From Leucobacter ruminantium (lineage in GTDB: Bacteria > Actinomycetota > Actinomycetes > Actinomycetales > Microbacteriaceae): a stretch of 48,830 bases of DNA. A program made the position numbers and the translations under genes. Shown piece by piece: positions 37,579-45,663 of this stretch (position 1 is its first letter; each line of letters opens with the position of its first letter). The notes beneath the pieces are model-generated. The model searched no databases and was not told the DNA's origin. It saw nothing but the letters and a program-made list of their open reading frames with translations. The stretch is from assembly GCF_017565705.1 (NCBI RefSeq), contig NZ_JAGDYL010000026.1, forward strand, positions 1-48,830, written 5' to 3'.

Positions 37579-38436
37579 CTATTCGGTCGCCACGTTGATC
37601 GTGGCCCGCTCGATCGCGCCCGCCTCCGAGCGATACTCGCGCAGCAGCGCCTCATAGGTACCGTCGTCGATGAGCCGCTGCAGCGACTCCCGCACGGGCT
37701 CCGCGAGCTCGCTGCCCTTCGCGACGGGCAGTCCGTAGGGCGCGGCGTCGAACAGCTCGCCGACGGCCTCGAGCTCGCCGTCGAGTGCTCCGATCGCATC
37801 GATCGTGACGGGCGAGTCGGCCGAGAACGCGTCGGCCTTGCCGCCTACCACCGCGTTGGTGACCTCCGGCTGGCCCGTGAAGGGAAGGATCTCGATGGGT
37901 TCCTCACCGGCGGCCTCGCAGGCGGCGCTGCGTTCGGGCAGCTCGACGAGGTGCTGCGTCCCGCCCGACATGACGGCGACCGAGAGCCCGCAGGCATGCT
38001 CGGGGTCGACGTCGCTTCCCGCGGGCGCGGCCCACAGCGATCCCGCCTCGTAGTAATTGACGAAGTCCACGACCTCCTGCCGTTCGCGAGTGTCCGTGAA
38101 GGACCCGACGCCGATGTCGATCGCTCCGCCCTCGATTCGCGGCAGGATGTTGTCGAACAGCAGCAGCTCGTACTCGACCTCGAGGCCGAGATCGTCCGCG
38201 ATCGCCTCCACGAGTTCGACCGCCCAGCCCGTGGGCCGGCCGTCGTCGGTCTTGAACTCGTTCGGCGGGTAGTCGGTGATCGTGCCGACGCGCAGCACAC
38301 CGGACTCGCGGATCTGCTGCCAGCTGCGGACCTCGCCCGCAGGGGCGTCGACGGCCGCCTCGTCCGCGGAGTTGTCGGCGCAGCCGACGAGCAGCAGCGC
38401 CGCCGCGAGGAGCGGGGCGAGGGTGCGGAGCTTCAC
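37579..38436 (-). CDS. Amino-acid ABC transporter substrate-binding lipoprotein
   Basis: A 285-residue family 3 solute-binding protein, probably for a polar amino acid. It has a signal peptide with lipobox LVGC (C19), the first-lobe pattern LRVGTITDYPPNEF, then IDIGVGSFTDTRERQEVVDF and GKADAFSADSP. GTG 38436 follows GAGG by about 6 nt. No permease or ATPase gene is adjacent on either side, so it is an orphan that must use a transporter encoded elsewhere or act as a sensor. Confidence 0.9.
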   Translation of the reverse strand: MKLRTLAPLLAAALLLVGCADNSADEAAVDAPAGEVRSWQQIRESGVLRVGTITDYPPNEFKTDDGRPTGWAVELVEAIADDLGLEVEYELLLFDNILPRIEGGAIDIGVGSFTDTRERQEVVDFVNYYEAGSLWAAPAGSDVDPEHACGLSVAVMSGGTQHLVELPERSAACEAAGEEPIEILPFTGQPEVTNAVVGGKADAFSADSPVTIDAIGALDGELEAVGELFDAAPYGLPVAKGSELAEPVRESLQRLIDDGTYEALLREYRSEAGAIERATINVATE

Positions 38437-38687
38437 GGATACCTCGTTTCGATGTTCGTGCAGGGGCGGCAGGAGCCACGGCCCGATTATGCCGCAGCCC
38501 GGCACCCTCGCCCCGCTCGGTTACCGTGCATGACGATCGTGTTTCCGCGATCCCTCGCGATGGGGAGGGGCCGGCGGTATCCTTGCGGGGTCGCAGCGTC
38601 GCGCTTTCCATGCGGCGAGGATCGCTCCCGATCCCTCGCCGATCGGGGACACTCCCGACCCCTCACCGACCCCTTGGAGGCGCACCG
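38437..38687. other. Intergenic region between the binding-protein and MFS genes
   Basis: A 251-bp divergent gap that holds both promoters. It contains the octamer GATCCCTC twice (38549, 38630), both in one orientation, and two related CGACCCCTCACCGACCCCTT-like repeats near its end. No coding sequence is credible. Confidence 0.4.
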
Positions 38688-39938
38688 ATGCAGCAGCTCA
38701 CCCCGTTCCGCCGCAACATGGCCCTCTTCGCCCTCACGCTCGGCGGCTTCGGCATCGGCGTCACCGAGTTCGCGGCGATGGGACTGCTGCCCGACATCGC
38801 CCGCGAGCTGCTGCCCGGATTCGATGAGTCGCCCGACCGAGTCATCGCACAGGCGGGCGTGCTGATCACCGTCTACGCGCTCGGGGTCGTCGTCGGGGCG
38901 CCGCTGTTCGCGGTGTTCGGAGCCCGCATGTCGCAGACGAGGCTCGCGTACTGGCTCCTCGCGCTGTTCGTCGTGGGATCGGCGGCGTCGGCGCTGATGC
39001 CCGGCTTCGGCTCCCTCGCGGTGGTCCGCTTCATCGCCGCACTGCCTCACGGAGCCTACTTCGGCGTCGCGGCCCTGCTCGCCGCCCGCATCATGGGACC
39101 CGGCAGCCAGGGGCGCGGCGTGGCGCTCTCTCTCAGCGGCCTGACCGTCGCGAACATCTTCGGCGTGCCCCTCGCCACGGGGCTCGGCCAGGCGCTGGGT
39201 TGGCGCACGGCCTACGTGCTCGTCGCCCTCATCTTCGCGATCACGCTCGTGCTGGTGATCGTGTTCCTGCCGCGTTACCCGGGCAACCCGGCGCGCAGCC
39301 CGCTCGCGGAGCTGTCGGCGCTGCGCAATCCGCGGGTGTGGATCATGATCGCCGTCGGAGCCGTCGGCTTCGGCGGGTTCTTCGCCGTGTACTCCTACAT
39401 CGCCGAGGTGACCACCCGCGAGACCGGCCTGCCCGCCACGGCGGTGCCCTGGGTGCTCGCGACGCTCGGCCTCGGCATGACGATCGGCAACCTCGCGGGC
39501 GGCTGGGCGAGCGACCGCAACCTCAACCGCACGGCCTGCATCGGCTTCGGCTCCTTCATCGCAGCGCTGCTGCTTTACACGCAGATCGCGGGGCACCCGG
39601 CCGGTCTCTTCATCGGCTGCTTCCTGCTCGGCGCGACCTCGTCGCTGCTCATGCCCGCGGTGCAGGCGCGCCTCATCCGCATCTCGCACGAGGCGGCGCT
39701 CTTCGGCGCGGCCATCAATCACGCCTCGTTCAACATCGGCAACAGCCTGGGGGCCTGGCTCGGCGGGCTCGTCATCGCCGGCGGGCTCGGATACCGCGCC
39801 CCGGCCTGGGCGGGCCTCGTGCTCGCCGTGCTCGGCACCGCGCTGCTGCTCGTGAGCATCGCCGTCGAGCGACGGGACAAGCGGCGCAACCTCGACACCG
39901 TGGGCATCCCCGTGCGATCTCTCGCCGACGAGGAGTAG
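38688..39938 (+). CDS. MFS transporter (AraJ/PbuE-like, drug:H+ antiporter 1 family)
   Basis: A 416-residue inner-membrane transporter with twelve predicted helices in two bundles of six. It opens MALFALTLGGFGIGVTEFAAMG split as the family's first helix, then VLITVYALGVVVGAPLFAV with the loop-2 motif around GARMSQTRLAY. The sequence TEFAAMGLLPDIA is typical of the AraJ/YdhP group that exports sugars, nucleosides or drugs. ATG 38688 has TTGGAGG 7 nt upstream. The substrate cannot be read from sequence. A glutathione peroxidase-like gene follows after 38 nt with its own start signal. Confidence 0.92.
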   Translation: MQQLTPFRRNMALFALTLGGFGIGVTEFAAMGLLPDIARELLPGFDESPDRVIAQAGVLITVYALGVVVGAPLFAVFGARMSQTRLAYWLLALFVVGSAASALMPGFGSLAVVRFIAALPHGAYFGVAALLAARIMGPGSQGRGVALSLSGLTVANIFGVPLATGLGQALGWRTAYVLVALIFAITLVLVIVFLPRYPGNPARSPLAELSALRNPRVWIMIAVGAVGFGGFFAVYSYIAEVTTRETGLPATAVPWVLATLGLGMTIGNLAGGWASDRNLNRTACIGFGSFIAALLLYTQIAGHPAGLFIGCFLLGATSSLLMPAVQARLIRISHEAALFGAAINHASFNIGNSLGAWLGGLVIAGGLGYRAPAWAGLVLAVLGTALLLVSIAVERRDKRRNLDTVGIPVRSLADEE

Positions 39939-39964
39939 GCGGCCCCGCGCGCTCCCCCGAGGCG

Positions 39965-39970
39965 TACGCT
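39965..39970 (+). promoter_or_regulatory. -10 element, leaderless start of the peroxidase gene
   Basis: TACGCT, 6 nt before ATG 39977 (spacer GGTGGC). The same hexamer is used by trpF. Confidence 0.6.
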
Positions 39971-39976
39971 GGTGGC

Positions 39977-40459
39977 ATGGAGCTTCGAGAGATCCCATTG
40001 ACCACCATCGACGGCGAGCGGACCGCGCTCGCCGAATACGCCGACCGCGCCGTGCTCGTCGTCAACGTCGCGTCGAAGTGCGGCCTGACGCCGCAGTACA
40101 CGAAGCTCGAGGAGCTGCAGCGGCGCTACGGGCCGCGGGGCTTCACGGTGCTCGGCTTCCCCTGCAACCAGTTCCTGAACCAGGAGCCGGGGGACGCCGA
40201 GGAGATCAAGACGTTCTGCTCGGCGAGCTACGGCGTCACCTTCCCACTGATGGAGAAGGTACAGGTGAACGGTCGGCGCAAGCATCCGCTCTACGCGCTG
40301 CTGCACGAGGTGCCGGACGCCTCGGGCAAGACCGGCCGCATCAAGTGGAACTTCGAGAAGTTCGTGATCGCGCCCGACGACACGATCACCCGGTTCCGCC
40401 CGCAGGTGGAGCCCGACGATCCCGCCGTGCTCGCCGCGATCGAGGCGGCCCTGGCCTGA
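39977..40459 (+). CDS. Glutathione peroxidase family protein (thioredoxin-dependent type)
   Basis: A 160-residue peroxidase of the GPx fold that reduces hydroperoxides. The peroxidatic residue is Cys, not selenocysteine: C35 in NVASKCGLTPQY. LGFPCNQF holds C63 and the conserved block WNFEKF supplies Trp/Asn. C81 in KTFCSAS fits the resolving cysteine of thioredoxin-dependent GPx proteins. Since actinobacteria use mycothiol rather than glutathione, thioredoxin is the likely reductant. No Shine-Dalgarno is seen before ATG 39977. Confidence 0.94.
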   Translation: MELREIPLTTIDGERTALAEYADRAVLVVNVASKCGLTPQYTKLEELQRRYGPRGFTVLGFPCNQFLNQEPGDAEEIKTFCSASYGVTFPLMEKVQVNGRRKHPLYALLHEVPDASGKTGRIKWNFEKFVIAPDDTITRFRPQVEPDDPAVLAAIEAALA

Positions 40460-40475
40460 AGCGGCCCGGCCCCGC

Positions 40476-40964
40476 TCAGGCGAGGGATCGGAAGGCGCGG
40501 TCCAAGTAGACCATCGGCTCGGCCGCCTCGCCGAACTCGGCGCCCAGCACCTCGGCCACCACGATGACGGAGGATCCCACCCCGAGCGAGTGGAGCGTGC
40601 GGCAGCGCAGCGCGACACGCGTGTCCGGCAGATACGGCTCGCCCGTGGGCAGCGCCCTCCACCCCTGCCGCTCGGTGAATCTCTCGGAGCCGGAGACCGC
40701 GAAGGAGCCAGCGATGTCGGCGTGCCTGCCGTCGAGCAGGTGGATCAGGTAGCTGTCGGCGCCGAGGATGCCGCCCGCACTGCCGGTCGCCCGGGTGACC
40801 GAGAAGGAGACCGCCGGAGGGTCGATGCCCACCGACGCCACGCTCGAGGCTGTGAGCCCGACGGGGCCGTCAGGGGTCTGCGCGGTGATCAGCGCCACAC
40901 CCGTGGGGTGCTCCCGGAACGCCCGCTTGAGCGCATCCGCCCCCACCGTGTTCTCCGAACCCAT
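40476..40964 (-). CDS. Flavin reductase family protein
   Basis: A 162-residue FMN-binding split-barrel protein. It carries FREHPTGVALITAQTPDGPVGLTASS split across its first strands, then SVGIDPPAVSFSV and the LLDGRHADIAGSF segment, typical of the flavin-reductase component of two-component monooxygenases. No monooxygenase gene is next to it, so the partner is unknown. ATG 40964 is preceded by AAGGAG at 7 nt. It converges with the peroxidase gene (16 bp between stops) and is divergent from trpF. Confidence 0.9.
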   Translation of the reverse strand: MGSENTVGADALKRAFREHPTGVALITAQTPDGPVGLTASSVASVGIDPPAVSFSVTRATGSAGGILGADSYLIHLLDGRHADIAGSFAVSGSERFTERQGWRALPTGEPYLPDTRVALRCRTLHSLGVGSSVIVVAEVLGAEFGEAAEPMVYLDRAFRSLA

Positions 40965-41078
40965 CCACTCGCTCCTTCTGCTCGCCGCGCCCGCCGGCGC
41001 GGACACGACTGTGTCATCGGATCCCTCGGTCAACGGATCCCTCGTCTGCAACGCGGCCCGCGATGCGATCATTCCCGG

Positions 41079-41084
41079 TACGCT
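41079..41084 (+). promoter_or_regulatory. -10 element, leaderless start of trpF
   Basis: TACGCT, 7 nt before ATG 41092 (spacer GGCTGCC). Confidence 0.6.
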
Positions 41085-41091
41085 GGCTGCC

Positions 41092-41706
41092 ATGTACATC
41101 AAGATCTGCGGGCTGCGCGACGAGCTCGCCGCACGGGTCGCGGTCGACGCCGGGGCCGACGCCGTCGGCGTCGTGATGAGCGAGGGCAGCCCCCGCGATG
41201 CGAGTCGCGACGAGGCCGCCTCGGTCGTGGCGGCGGTCGAGGGATCCGGGCTCGACGCGGTGCTGGTGGTGCGAGGCGTGCCCGCGCGCGCGGCCGCGGA
41301 GACGGCGCTCGAGCTGGGCTTCGACGTGCTGCAGCTGCACGGTCCCTATTCGGGCGCCGACTTCGCCGCGGCGCTCGAGGTGCTTCCCCGAGTGTGGAGG
41401 GCGACCTCGCTCGTCGCGGAACCGCGGCTGCGGGCCGGCGAGTACGGGGAGGAGCATCTGCTCATCGACGGGGCGACTCCCGGATCGGGCGAGAGCTGGG
41501 ATCTCGCTGCGCTCGCGGAGCAGGAGACCGCGGCGCGCATCGGAGACGGCTGGATCCTCGCGGGCGGTCTCGAGCCGGGCAACGTCGCCGAGGCGATCGC
41601 CGCCGCCCGCCCCTGGGGCGTCGACGTCTCGAGCGGCGTGGAACGGGCTCCGGGAGTGAAGGACCTCGAACTGATCCGGCGTTTCGTTCGGGCCGCGCGC
41701 AGCTGA
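41092..41706 (+). CDS. trpF: Phosphoribosylanthranilate isomerase
   Basis: Catalyses the Amadori rearrangement of phosphoribosylanthranilate in tryptophan synthesis. The 204-residue (beta/alpha)8 barrel starts YIKICGLRD with catalytic Cys (C6). It has VLQLHGPYS in the middle, and ends LAGGLEPGNVAEAI and VDVSSGVERAPGVKD, the phosphate-binding end with the catalytic Asp region. Actinobacteria often use PriA for this step, so a separate TrpF is of note. It is not in a trp operon; trpD lies 1.1 kb away on the other strand. Confidence 0.93.
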   Translation: MYIKICGLRDELAARVAVDAGADAVGVVMSEGSPRDASRDEAASVVAAVEGSGLDAVLVVRGVPARAAAETALELGFDVLQLHGPYSGADFAAALEVLPRVWRATSLVAEPRLRAGEYGEEHLLIDGATPGSGESWDLAALAEQETAARIGDGWILAGGLEPGNVAEAIAAARPWGVDVSSGVERAPGVKDLELIRRFVRAARS

Positions 41707-41792
41707 GCACGGATCTGGCGCCTCGCGTCATGAGCCTGTAACCTATTCGTGACCTTCCGCACACCCGACGCGACACCGTACCGAAAGCCCGC

Positions 41793-42776
41793 ATGATCGA
41801 TTCCTCCACGCCCGCGAACGGGCCGTATCCCTCGCGCAGGTCATTGCGCGAGGCGGCCGAAGCCCTCTCGCAGCGGACGGAGGAACCCGCGGCCGAGACG
41901 GTCGCCGAGCAGGAGTCTGCAACGGTCCGGGAGCCGACCGCGATGCCCTCGGCCCCCGATGCCGCGCCTCGGACGAACTCGGTGCGGCTCCCCCGCCTCG
42001 AGCACGTGCCGGTGGTGGCGCTCGACGCCGTCGAGGCGAAGCGGGAGCGCCCGTCGATCGGGCGGCGCCTCGCGAGCCTGGCCGCGACGGCGAGCGTCTG
42101 CGGTCTGGTCGTCGCGCTCGCCTTCCCGTTCGCGAACCCGCCCGCGGCCGAGGGCGACGCGGCGGCGGCAGCTCAGCAGCGCCTCTTCTCCGAGCTCTCC
42201 GCCGAAGAACTGCCGGCCTCGCTCACCGAGATCACGGCGGCGGAGATCGACGACTCGACGCCGCAGAGCTATGCCTTCCGCCCCGAGGCTCTCGTGAACT
42301 ACCCCTTCGCCTCCCCCGTGATGCTCACCGACGGCTTCGGATACCGCACCGCGCCCGTCGAGCAGTTCCACGACGCGCAGGACTTCGCGGCCGCGGCCGG
42401 CACCCCGATCCAGGTCATCGCCGACGGCACCGTTCTCGAGGCCGGCCAGGCGGACGACGGCTGCGGTTTCGGTCTCAAGGTCGAGCACCGCATCGACGGC
42501 AAGACCGTGACGAGCCGCTACTGCCATATGCAGGACGGCTCGCACACGTACAGCGTCGGCGACACCGTGAAGATGGGCGATCCCGCCGGCAAGGTCGGGA
42601 ACACCGGCATGTCGTTCGGCCCGCACCTGCACCTCGCGCTCCGGGTGAACGACGAGCCCGTCGACCCGATGCCGTTCTTCGCGAAGTACACCCGCATGGA
42701 CCGCCCGAAGGACGGGAAGGACGCGGAGAAGCCGACCGTCCAGGCGGAGGCGGCTCCCCCGGCGCAGACTCCCTAA
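41793..42776 (+). CDS. M23 family metallopeptidase (LytM domain), membrane-anchored
   Basis: A 327-residue cell-wall peptidase or LytM-type activator. The N-terminal ~90 residues are charged and cytoplasmic, followed by one membrane helix (LASLAATASVCGLVVALAF). The extracellular LytM domain carries the zinc ligands H193-x3-D197 (FHDAQD), YCHM and H278-x-H280 (GPHLHLAL), so it should be catalytically active. C-terminal ~25 residues are Lys/Pro/Ala-rich. Two cysteines (DGCGFG, YCH) may form a disulfide. The start ATG 41793 has no clear ribosome site. Confidence 0.91.
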   Translation: MIDSSTPANGPYPSRRSLREAAEALSQRTEEPAAETVAEQESATVREPTAMPSAPDAAPRTNSVRLPRLEHVPVVALDAVEAKRERPSIGRRLASLAATASVCGLVVALAFPFANPPAAEGDAAAAAQQRLFSELSAEELPASLTEITAAEIDDSTPQSYAFRPEALVNYPFASPVMLTDGFGYRTAPVEQFHDAQDFAAAAGTPIQVIADGTVLEAGQADDGCGFGLKVEHRIDGKTVTSRYCHMQDGSHTYSVGDTVKMGDPAGKVGNTGMSFGPHLHLALRVNDEPVDPMPFFAKYTRMDRPKDGKDAEKPTVQAEAAPPAQTP

Positions 42777-42855
42777 TCCGCGAGCTTCGCCGGTCCGCCG
42801 ACTCTCTCGTCGCGTGCCTCGCCGGCCGCGCTCCTCGTCGGTCGGTCGCCTCCCT

Positions 42856-43932
42856 CTAGCGGTGCGCCTCGCCCGATCCCTGTCGAGCCGTCGATCGCAC
42901 CCAGGCCTCGAGCTTGGCGACCGCCAGGCCGGAGTCGATCGCGTCGGCGGCCCTGCGCATGCCTCCGCCGAGCCGTTCGAGCAGCGGGCGCTCCGCCGTC
43001 TCGGGATCGGAGGCCAGATCGTAGGCCACCAGGCCGGCCGCGGCGTTCAGCAGCACGACGTCGCGCACGGGGCCGGGCTCGCCCCCGAGCACACGGCGCA
43101 CCACATCGGCATTCTCCTCCGGGGTGCCGCCTGCGAGATCCGAGATCGAGGCGCGCGCGATGCCGAGATCCCTCGGGTCCAGATCGTGCTCGGTCACGGC
43201 GCCCCGGCTCACCTCCCAGATGCGGGAGTGACCCGTCGTCGTCAGCTCGTCGAGGCCGTCGTCGCCCCGGAAGACGAGTGCGGAGGCTCCGCGCAGCTGG
43301 AAGACGCCGACGAAGAGCGGCACGCGCTCGAGATCGGCGACGCCGACCGCCGAGGCCTCCGGACGCACGGGATTGCAGAGCGGCCCGAGGAAGTTGAACA
43401 CCGTCGGGATGCCGAGCTCGGCCCGGGCAGGCGCGACGTGGCGGAAGCCGGTCAGGAAGCGCGCGGCGTGCACGAACGCGATGCCCGCCTCGTCGAAGGC
43501 CCGCGCCAGCTGCCCGGCGTCGAGGCCGAGGTCGACCCCGAGAGCGCTCAGCACGTCGGAGGAGCCGGACAGGCTGCTCGCCGCGCGGTTGCCGTGCTTC
43601 ACCACCGGCGCGCCCGCTGCCGCGGCGGTGATTGAGGCCATCGTGGAGATGTTGACGGTGCCGAAGCGGTCTCCGCCGGTACCGACGATGTCGAGCGACA
43701 TCGCGGGCAGCTCGATCGGCTCCGCGGCCGCGAGGATCGCATCTCGGAAACCGATGACCTCGTCGACCGTCACGCCCTTGGCCCGGAGCGCCACCAGGAA
43801 GCCGCCGATCTGCGCCCCCGTGGCCTCGCCCGCCATGAAGGCCGACATCGCCCACTCGGCCTGCGACACGCTCAGGTCGTCGCCGTCGAGCAGCGCGGTC
43901 AGGACATCGGGCCAGTTCCGTTCATCGATCAT
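42856..43932 (-). CDS. trpD: Anthranilate phosphoribosyltransferase
   Basis: Joins anthranilate to PRPP in tryptophan synthesis. The 358-residue protein has the PRPP site GTGGDRFGTVNIST, KHGNRAASSLSGSSDVL (split), the anthranilate-side FNFLGPLCNP and the metal loop GDDGLDE. ATG 43932 is preceded by TAGAAT at 6 nt with no ribosome site. Its position divergent from ctaE-qcrCAB is shared with Mycobacterium (Rv2192c/Rv2193), which supports vertical inheritance rather than transfer. Confidence 0.95.
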   Translation of the reverse strand: MIDERNWPDVLTALLDGDDLSVSQAEWAMSAFMAGEATGAQIGGFLVALRAKGVTVDEVIGFRDAILAAAEPIELPAMSLDIVGTGGDRFGTVNISTMASITAAAAGAPVVKHGNRAASSLSGSSDVLSALGVDLGLDAGQLARAFDEAGIAFVHAARFLTGFRHVAPARAELGIPTVFNFLGPLCNPVRPEASAVGVADLERVPLFVGVFQLRGASALVFRGDDGLDELTTTGHSRIWEVSRGAVTEHDLDPRDLGIARASISDLAGGTPEENADVVRRVLGGEPGPVRDVVLLNAAAGLVAYDLASDPETAERPLLERLGGGMRRAADAIDSGLAVAKLEAWVRSTARQGSGEAHR

Positions 43933-43938
43933 GGGTCG

Positions 43939-43944
43939 ATTCTA
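43939..43944 (-). promoter_or_regulatory. -10 element, leaderless start of trpD
   Basis: TAGAAT on the minus strand, 6 nt before ATG 43932 (spacer CGACCC). Confidence 0.65.
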
Positions 43945-44159
43945 CCGAGCGGCTATGATCCCTCGCGGCAGCGGCGGGGGCCCGAGCGGGCGACGGAGGC
44001 GGGCCTTCACAGACCCCACCCGAATACCCTTTTTCATCAGATGAATTCGGGGTTCGCGAGGTGCGCGAACGACCTCCCCGACCCGCTAGGCTTGCACCAG
44101 GAACTCGCAGAAAGTTCGGCGCGCCGACCCCAGGTGAAAACGCACACCAAACTTTCAGC

Positions 44160-44165
44160 CATAAT
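44160..44165 (+). promoter_or_regulatory. -10 element, leaderless start of ctaE
   Basis: CATAAT, 6 nt before GTG 44172 (spacer GGAGGG). The spacing decides the start: GGAGG is only 1 nt from the GTG, too close for a Shine-Dalgarno. A GTGAAA 20 nt upstream is a poor -35. Confidence 0.55.
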
Positions 44166-44171
44166 GGAGGG

Positions 44172-44792
44172 GTGACAACGACCACTATGAATACCAAGTC
44201 AGCCGTGCCCTCGGTGAAGCGACCGAATCTCGTCGCCGTCGGCACGATCGTGTGGCTCGGCAGCGAGGTCATGTTCTTCGCCGGCCTCTTCGCCATCTAC
44301 TTCACGCTTCGCGCGATGAACCCCGAGCTGTGGGCCGAGCAGACGGAGAAGCACAACTTCACCTTCGCCCTCATCAACACCCTGATCCTGGTCGCCTCCT
44401 CCTTCACCGCACAGGCCGGCGTCTTCGCAGCCGAGCGCATGCAGCCCCGGAAGGCGAACGGCAAGTGGGGCACGGTCGAGTGGTTCTACCTCACCTTCTT
44501 CATGGGAGCCATCTTCGTCGCGGGCCAGGCCTACGAGTACGCGACCTTCGTGTCCGAGGGCATCACGCTCGCCTCCGACCCGTACGGCTCTGCGTTCTAC
44601 ATGACCACGGGCTTCCACGGCATCCACGTCTCGCTCGGCCTCGTCGCCTTCCTCCTGGTGATCGGCCGCATCTACGCTGTCAAGAACTTCACGCACAAGG
44701 AGGAGACCACGGCGGTCGTCGTGTCCTACTACTGGCACTTCGTCGACATCGTCTGGATCATCCTGTTCATCGTCATCTACGTCCTCAAGTAA
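44172..44792 (+). CDS. ctaE: Cytochrome c oxidase subunit III (aa3-type)
   Basis: Subunit III of the terminal oxidase, here in the actinobacterial bc1-aa3 supercomplex. The 206-residue protein has five membrane helices, as usual for short subunit III: ~[22 protein letters not shown] split across helix 1, then [60 protein letters not shown] and [16 protein letters not shown]. Glu in GSEVMFF and the FHGIHV His motif are conserved in subunit III. I take GTG 44172 from the -10 spacing; ATG 44187 is the alternative. It is followed by qcrC after 21 nt in the same operon. Confidence 0.95.
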   Translation: MTTTTMNTKSAVPSVKRPNLVAVGTIVWLGSEVMFFAGLFAIYFTLRAMNPELWAEQTEKHNFTFALINTLILVASSFTAQAGVFAAERMQPRKANGKWGTVEWFYLTFFMGAIFVAGQAYEYATFVSEGITLASDPYGSAFYMTTGFHGIHVSLGLVAFLLVIGRIYAVKNFTHKEETTAVVVSYYWHFVDIVWIILFIVIYVLK

Positions 44793-44813
44793 GGGTCAGG
44801 AGAACAAGGCATC

Positions 44814-45614
44814 ATGGCTCGCGCCAAGAAGAACCTCCGCAAGTCGGGTCGTCGGCACCCGCTCGCCACCGTCGCTCTCGTAGCGATCGGCCTGCTCGTC
44901 ACGGGCGCCGCATACGCCGGCTTCAGCCAGACCTCCGCCACGGCCGAGATCGACCTGACCTCCCCGCAGACCATCGAAGAGGGCAAGAAGCTGTTCGGCG
45001 CCAACTGCGCCACCTGCCACGGCGCAGAGGCGCAGGGCACCAACGACGGCCCCTCGCTCTACGGCGCGGGCGCCGCCTCGGTGAACTTCCAGGTCGGCAC
45101 CGGCCGCATGCCGCTGGCGTTCCAGGGCCCGCAGGGAATGGTGAAGCCCAAGCAGTTCACCGAGGAGCAGACGCTCCAGATGGCCGCCTACGTGGCCTCG
45201 CTCGCCCCCGGACCCGCGCTCCCCGAGTCGCAGTACCTGCAGGGCGACGGCGATATCGCGAACGGCGGTCAGCTGTTCAAGATCAACTGCGCGATGTGCC
45301 ACAACGTGGCCGCCGCGGGCGGTGCCCTGACCCAGGGCAAGTTCGCTCCGAAGCTCACCGGGGTCGCACCCACGCACATCTACGAGGCCATGGTCACCGG
45401 CCCCCAGAACATGCCCGTGTTCAGCGACGCGAACATCTCGCCGCAGGAGAAGGCCGACATCATCTCGTACCTCAAGTACATCGAGAACGAGCCCGCCGTC
45501 GGCGGCCTGACTCTCGGCTCGATCGGCCCCGTGGCCGAGGGCCTCTTCATCTGGGTGATCGGCCTGGGCGCGATCATCGGTCTCACCGTCTGGGTCACCG
45601 CGAAGTCGAACTAG
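44814..45614 (+). CDS. qcrC: Dihaem cytochrome c of the bc1 complex
   Basis: Membrane-bound c-type cytochrome that carries electrons from the Rieske protein directly to cytochrome aa3, replacing soluble cytochrome c. The 266-residue protein has an N-terminal signal/anchor helix (~residues 16-35). It has two haem c motifs, C65-ATCH and C159-AMCH, and a C-terminal membrane helix (LFIWVIGLGAIIGLTVWV). ATG 44814 has AGGAG 11 nt upstream. Haem axial Met ligands probably include GRMPL and QNMPVF. Confidence 0.96.
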   Translation: MARAKKNLRKSGRRHPLATVALVAIGLLVTGAAYAGFSQTSATAEIDLTSPQTIEEGKKLFGANCATCHGAEAQGTNDGPSLYGAGAASVNFQVGTGRMPLAFQGPQGMVKPKQFTEEQTLQMAAYVASLAPGPALPESQYLQGDGDIANGGQLFKINCAMCHNVAAAGGALTQGKFAPKLTGVAPTHIYEAMVTGPQNMPVFSDANISPQEKADIISYLKYIENEPAVGGLTLGSIGPVAEGLFIWVIGLGAIIGLTVWVTAKSN

Positions 45615-45663
45615 TTTCGGAACCCGCGCACAGATATCGACTATTCAGGAATCAAGGAGCAAC

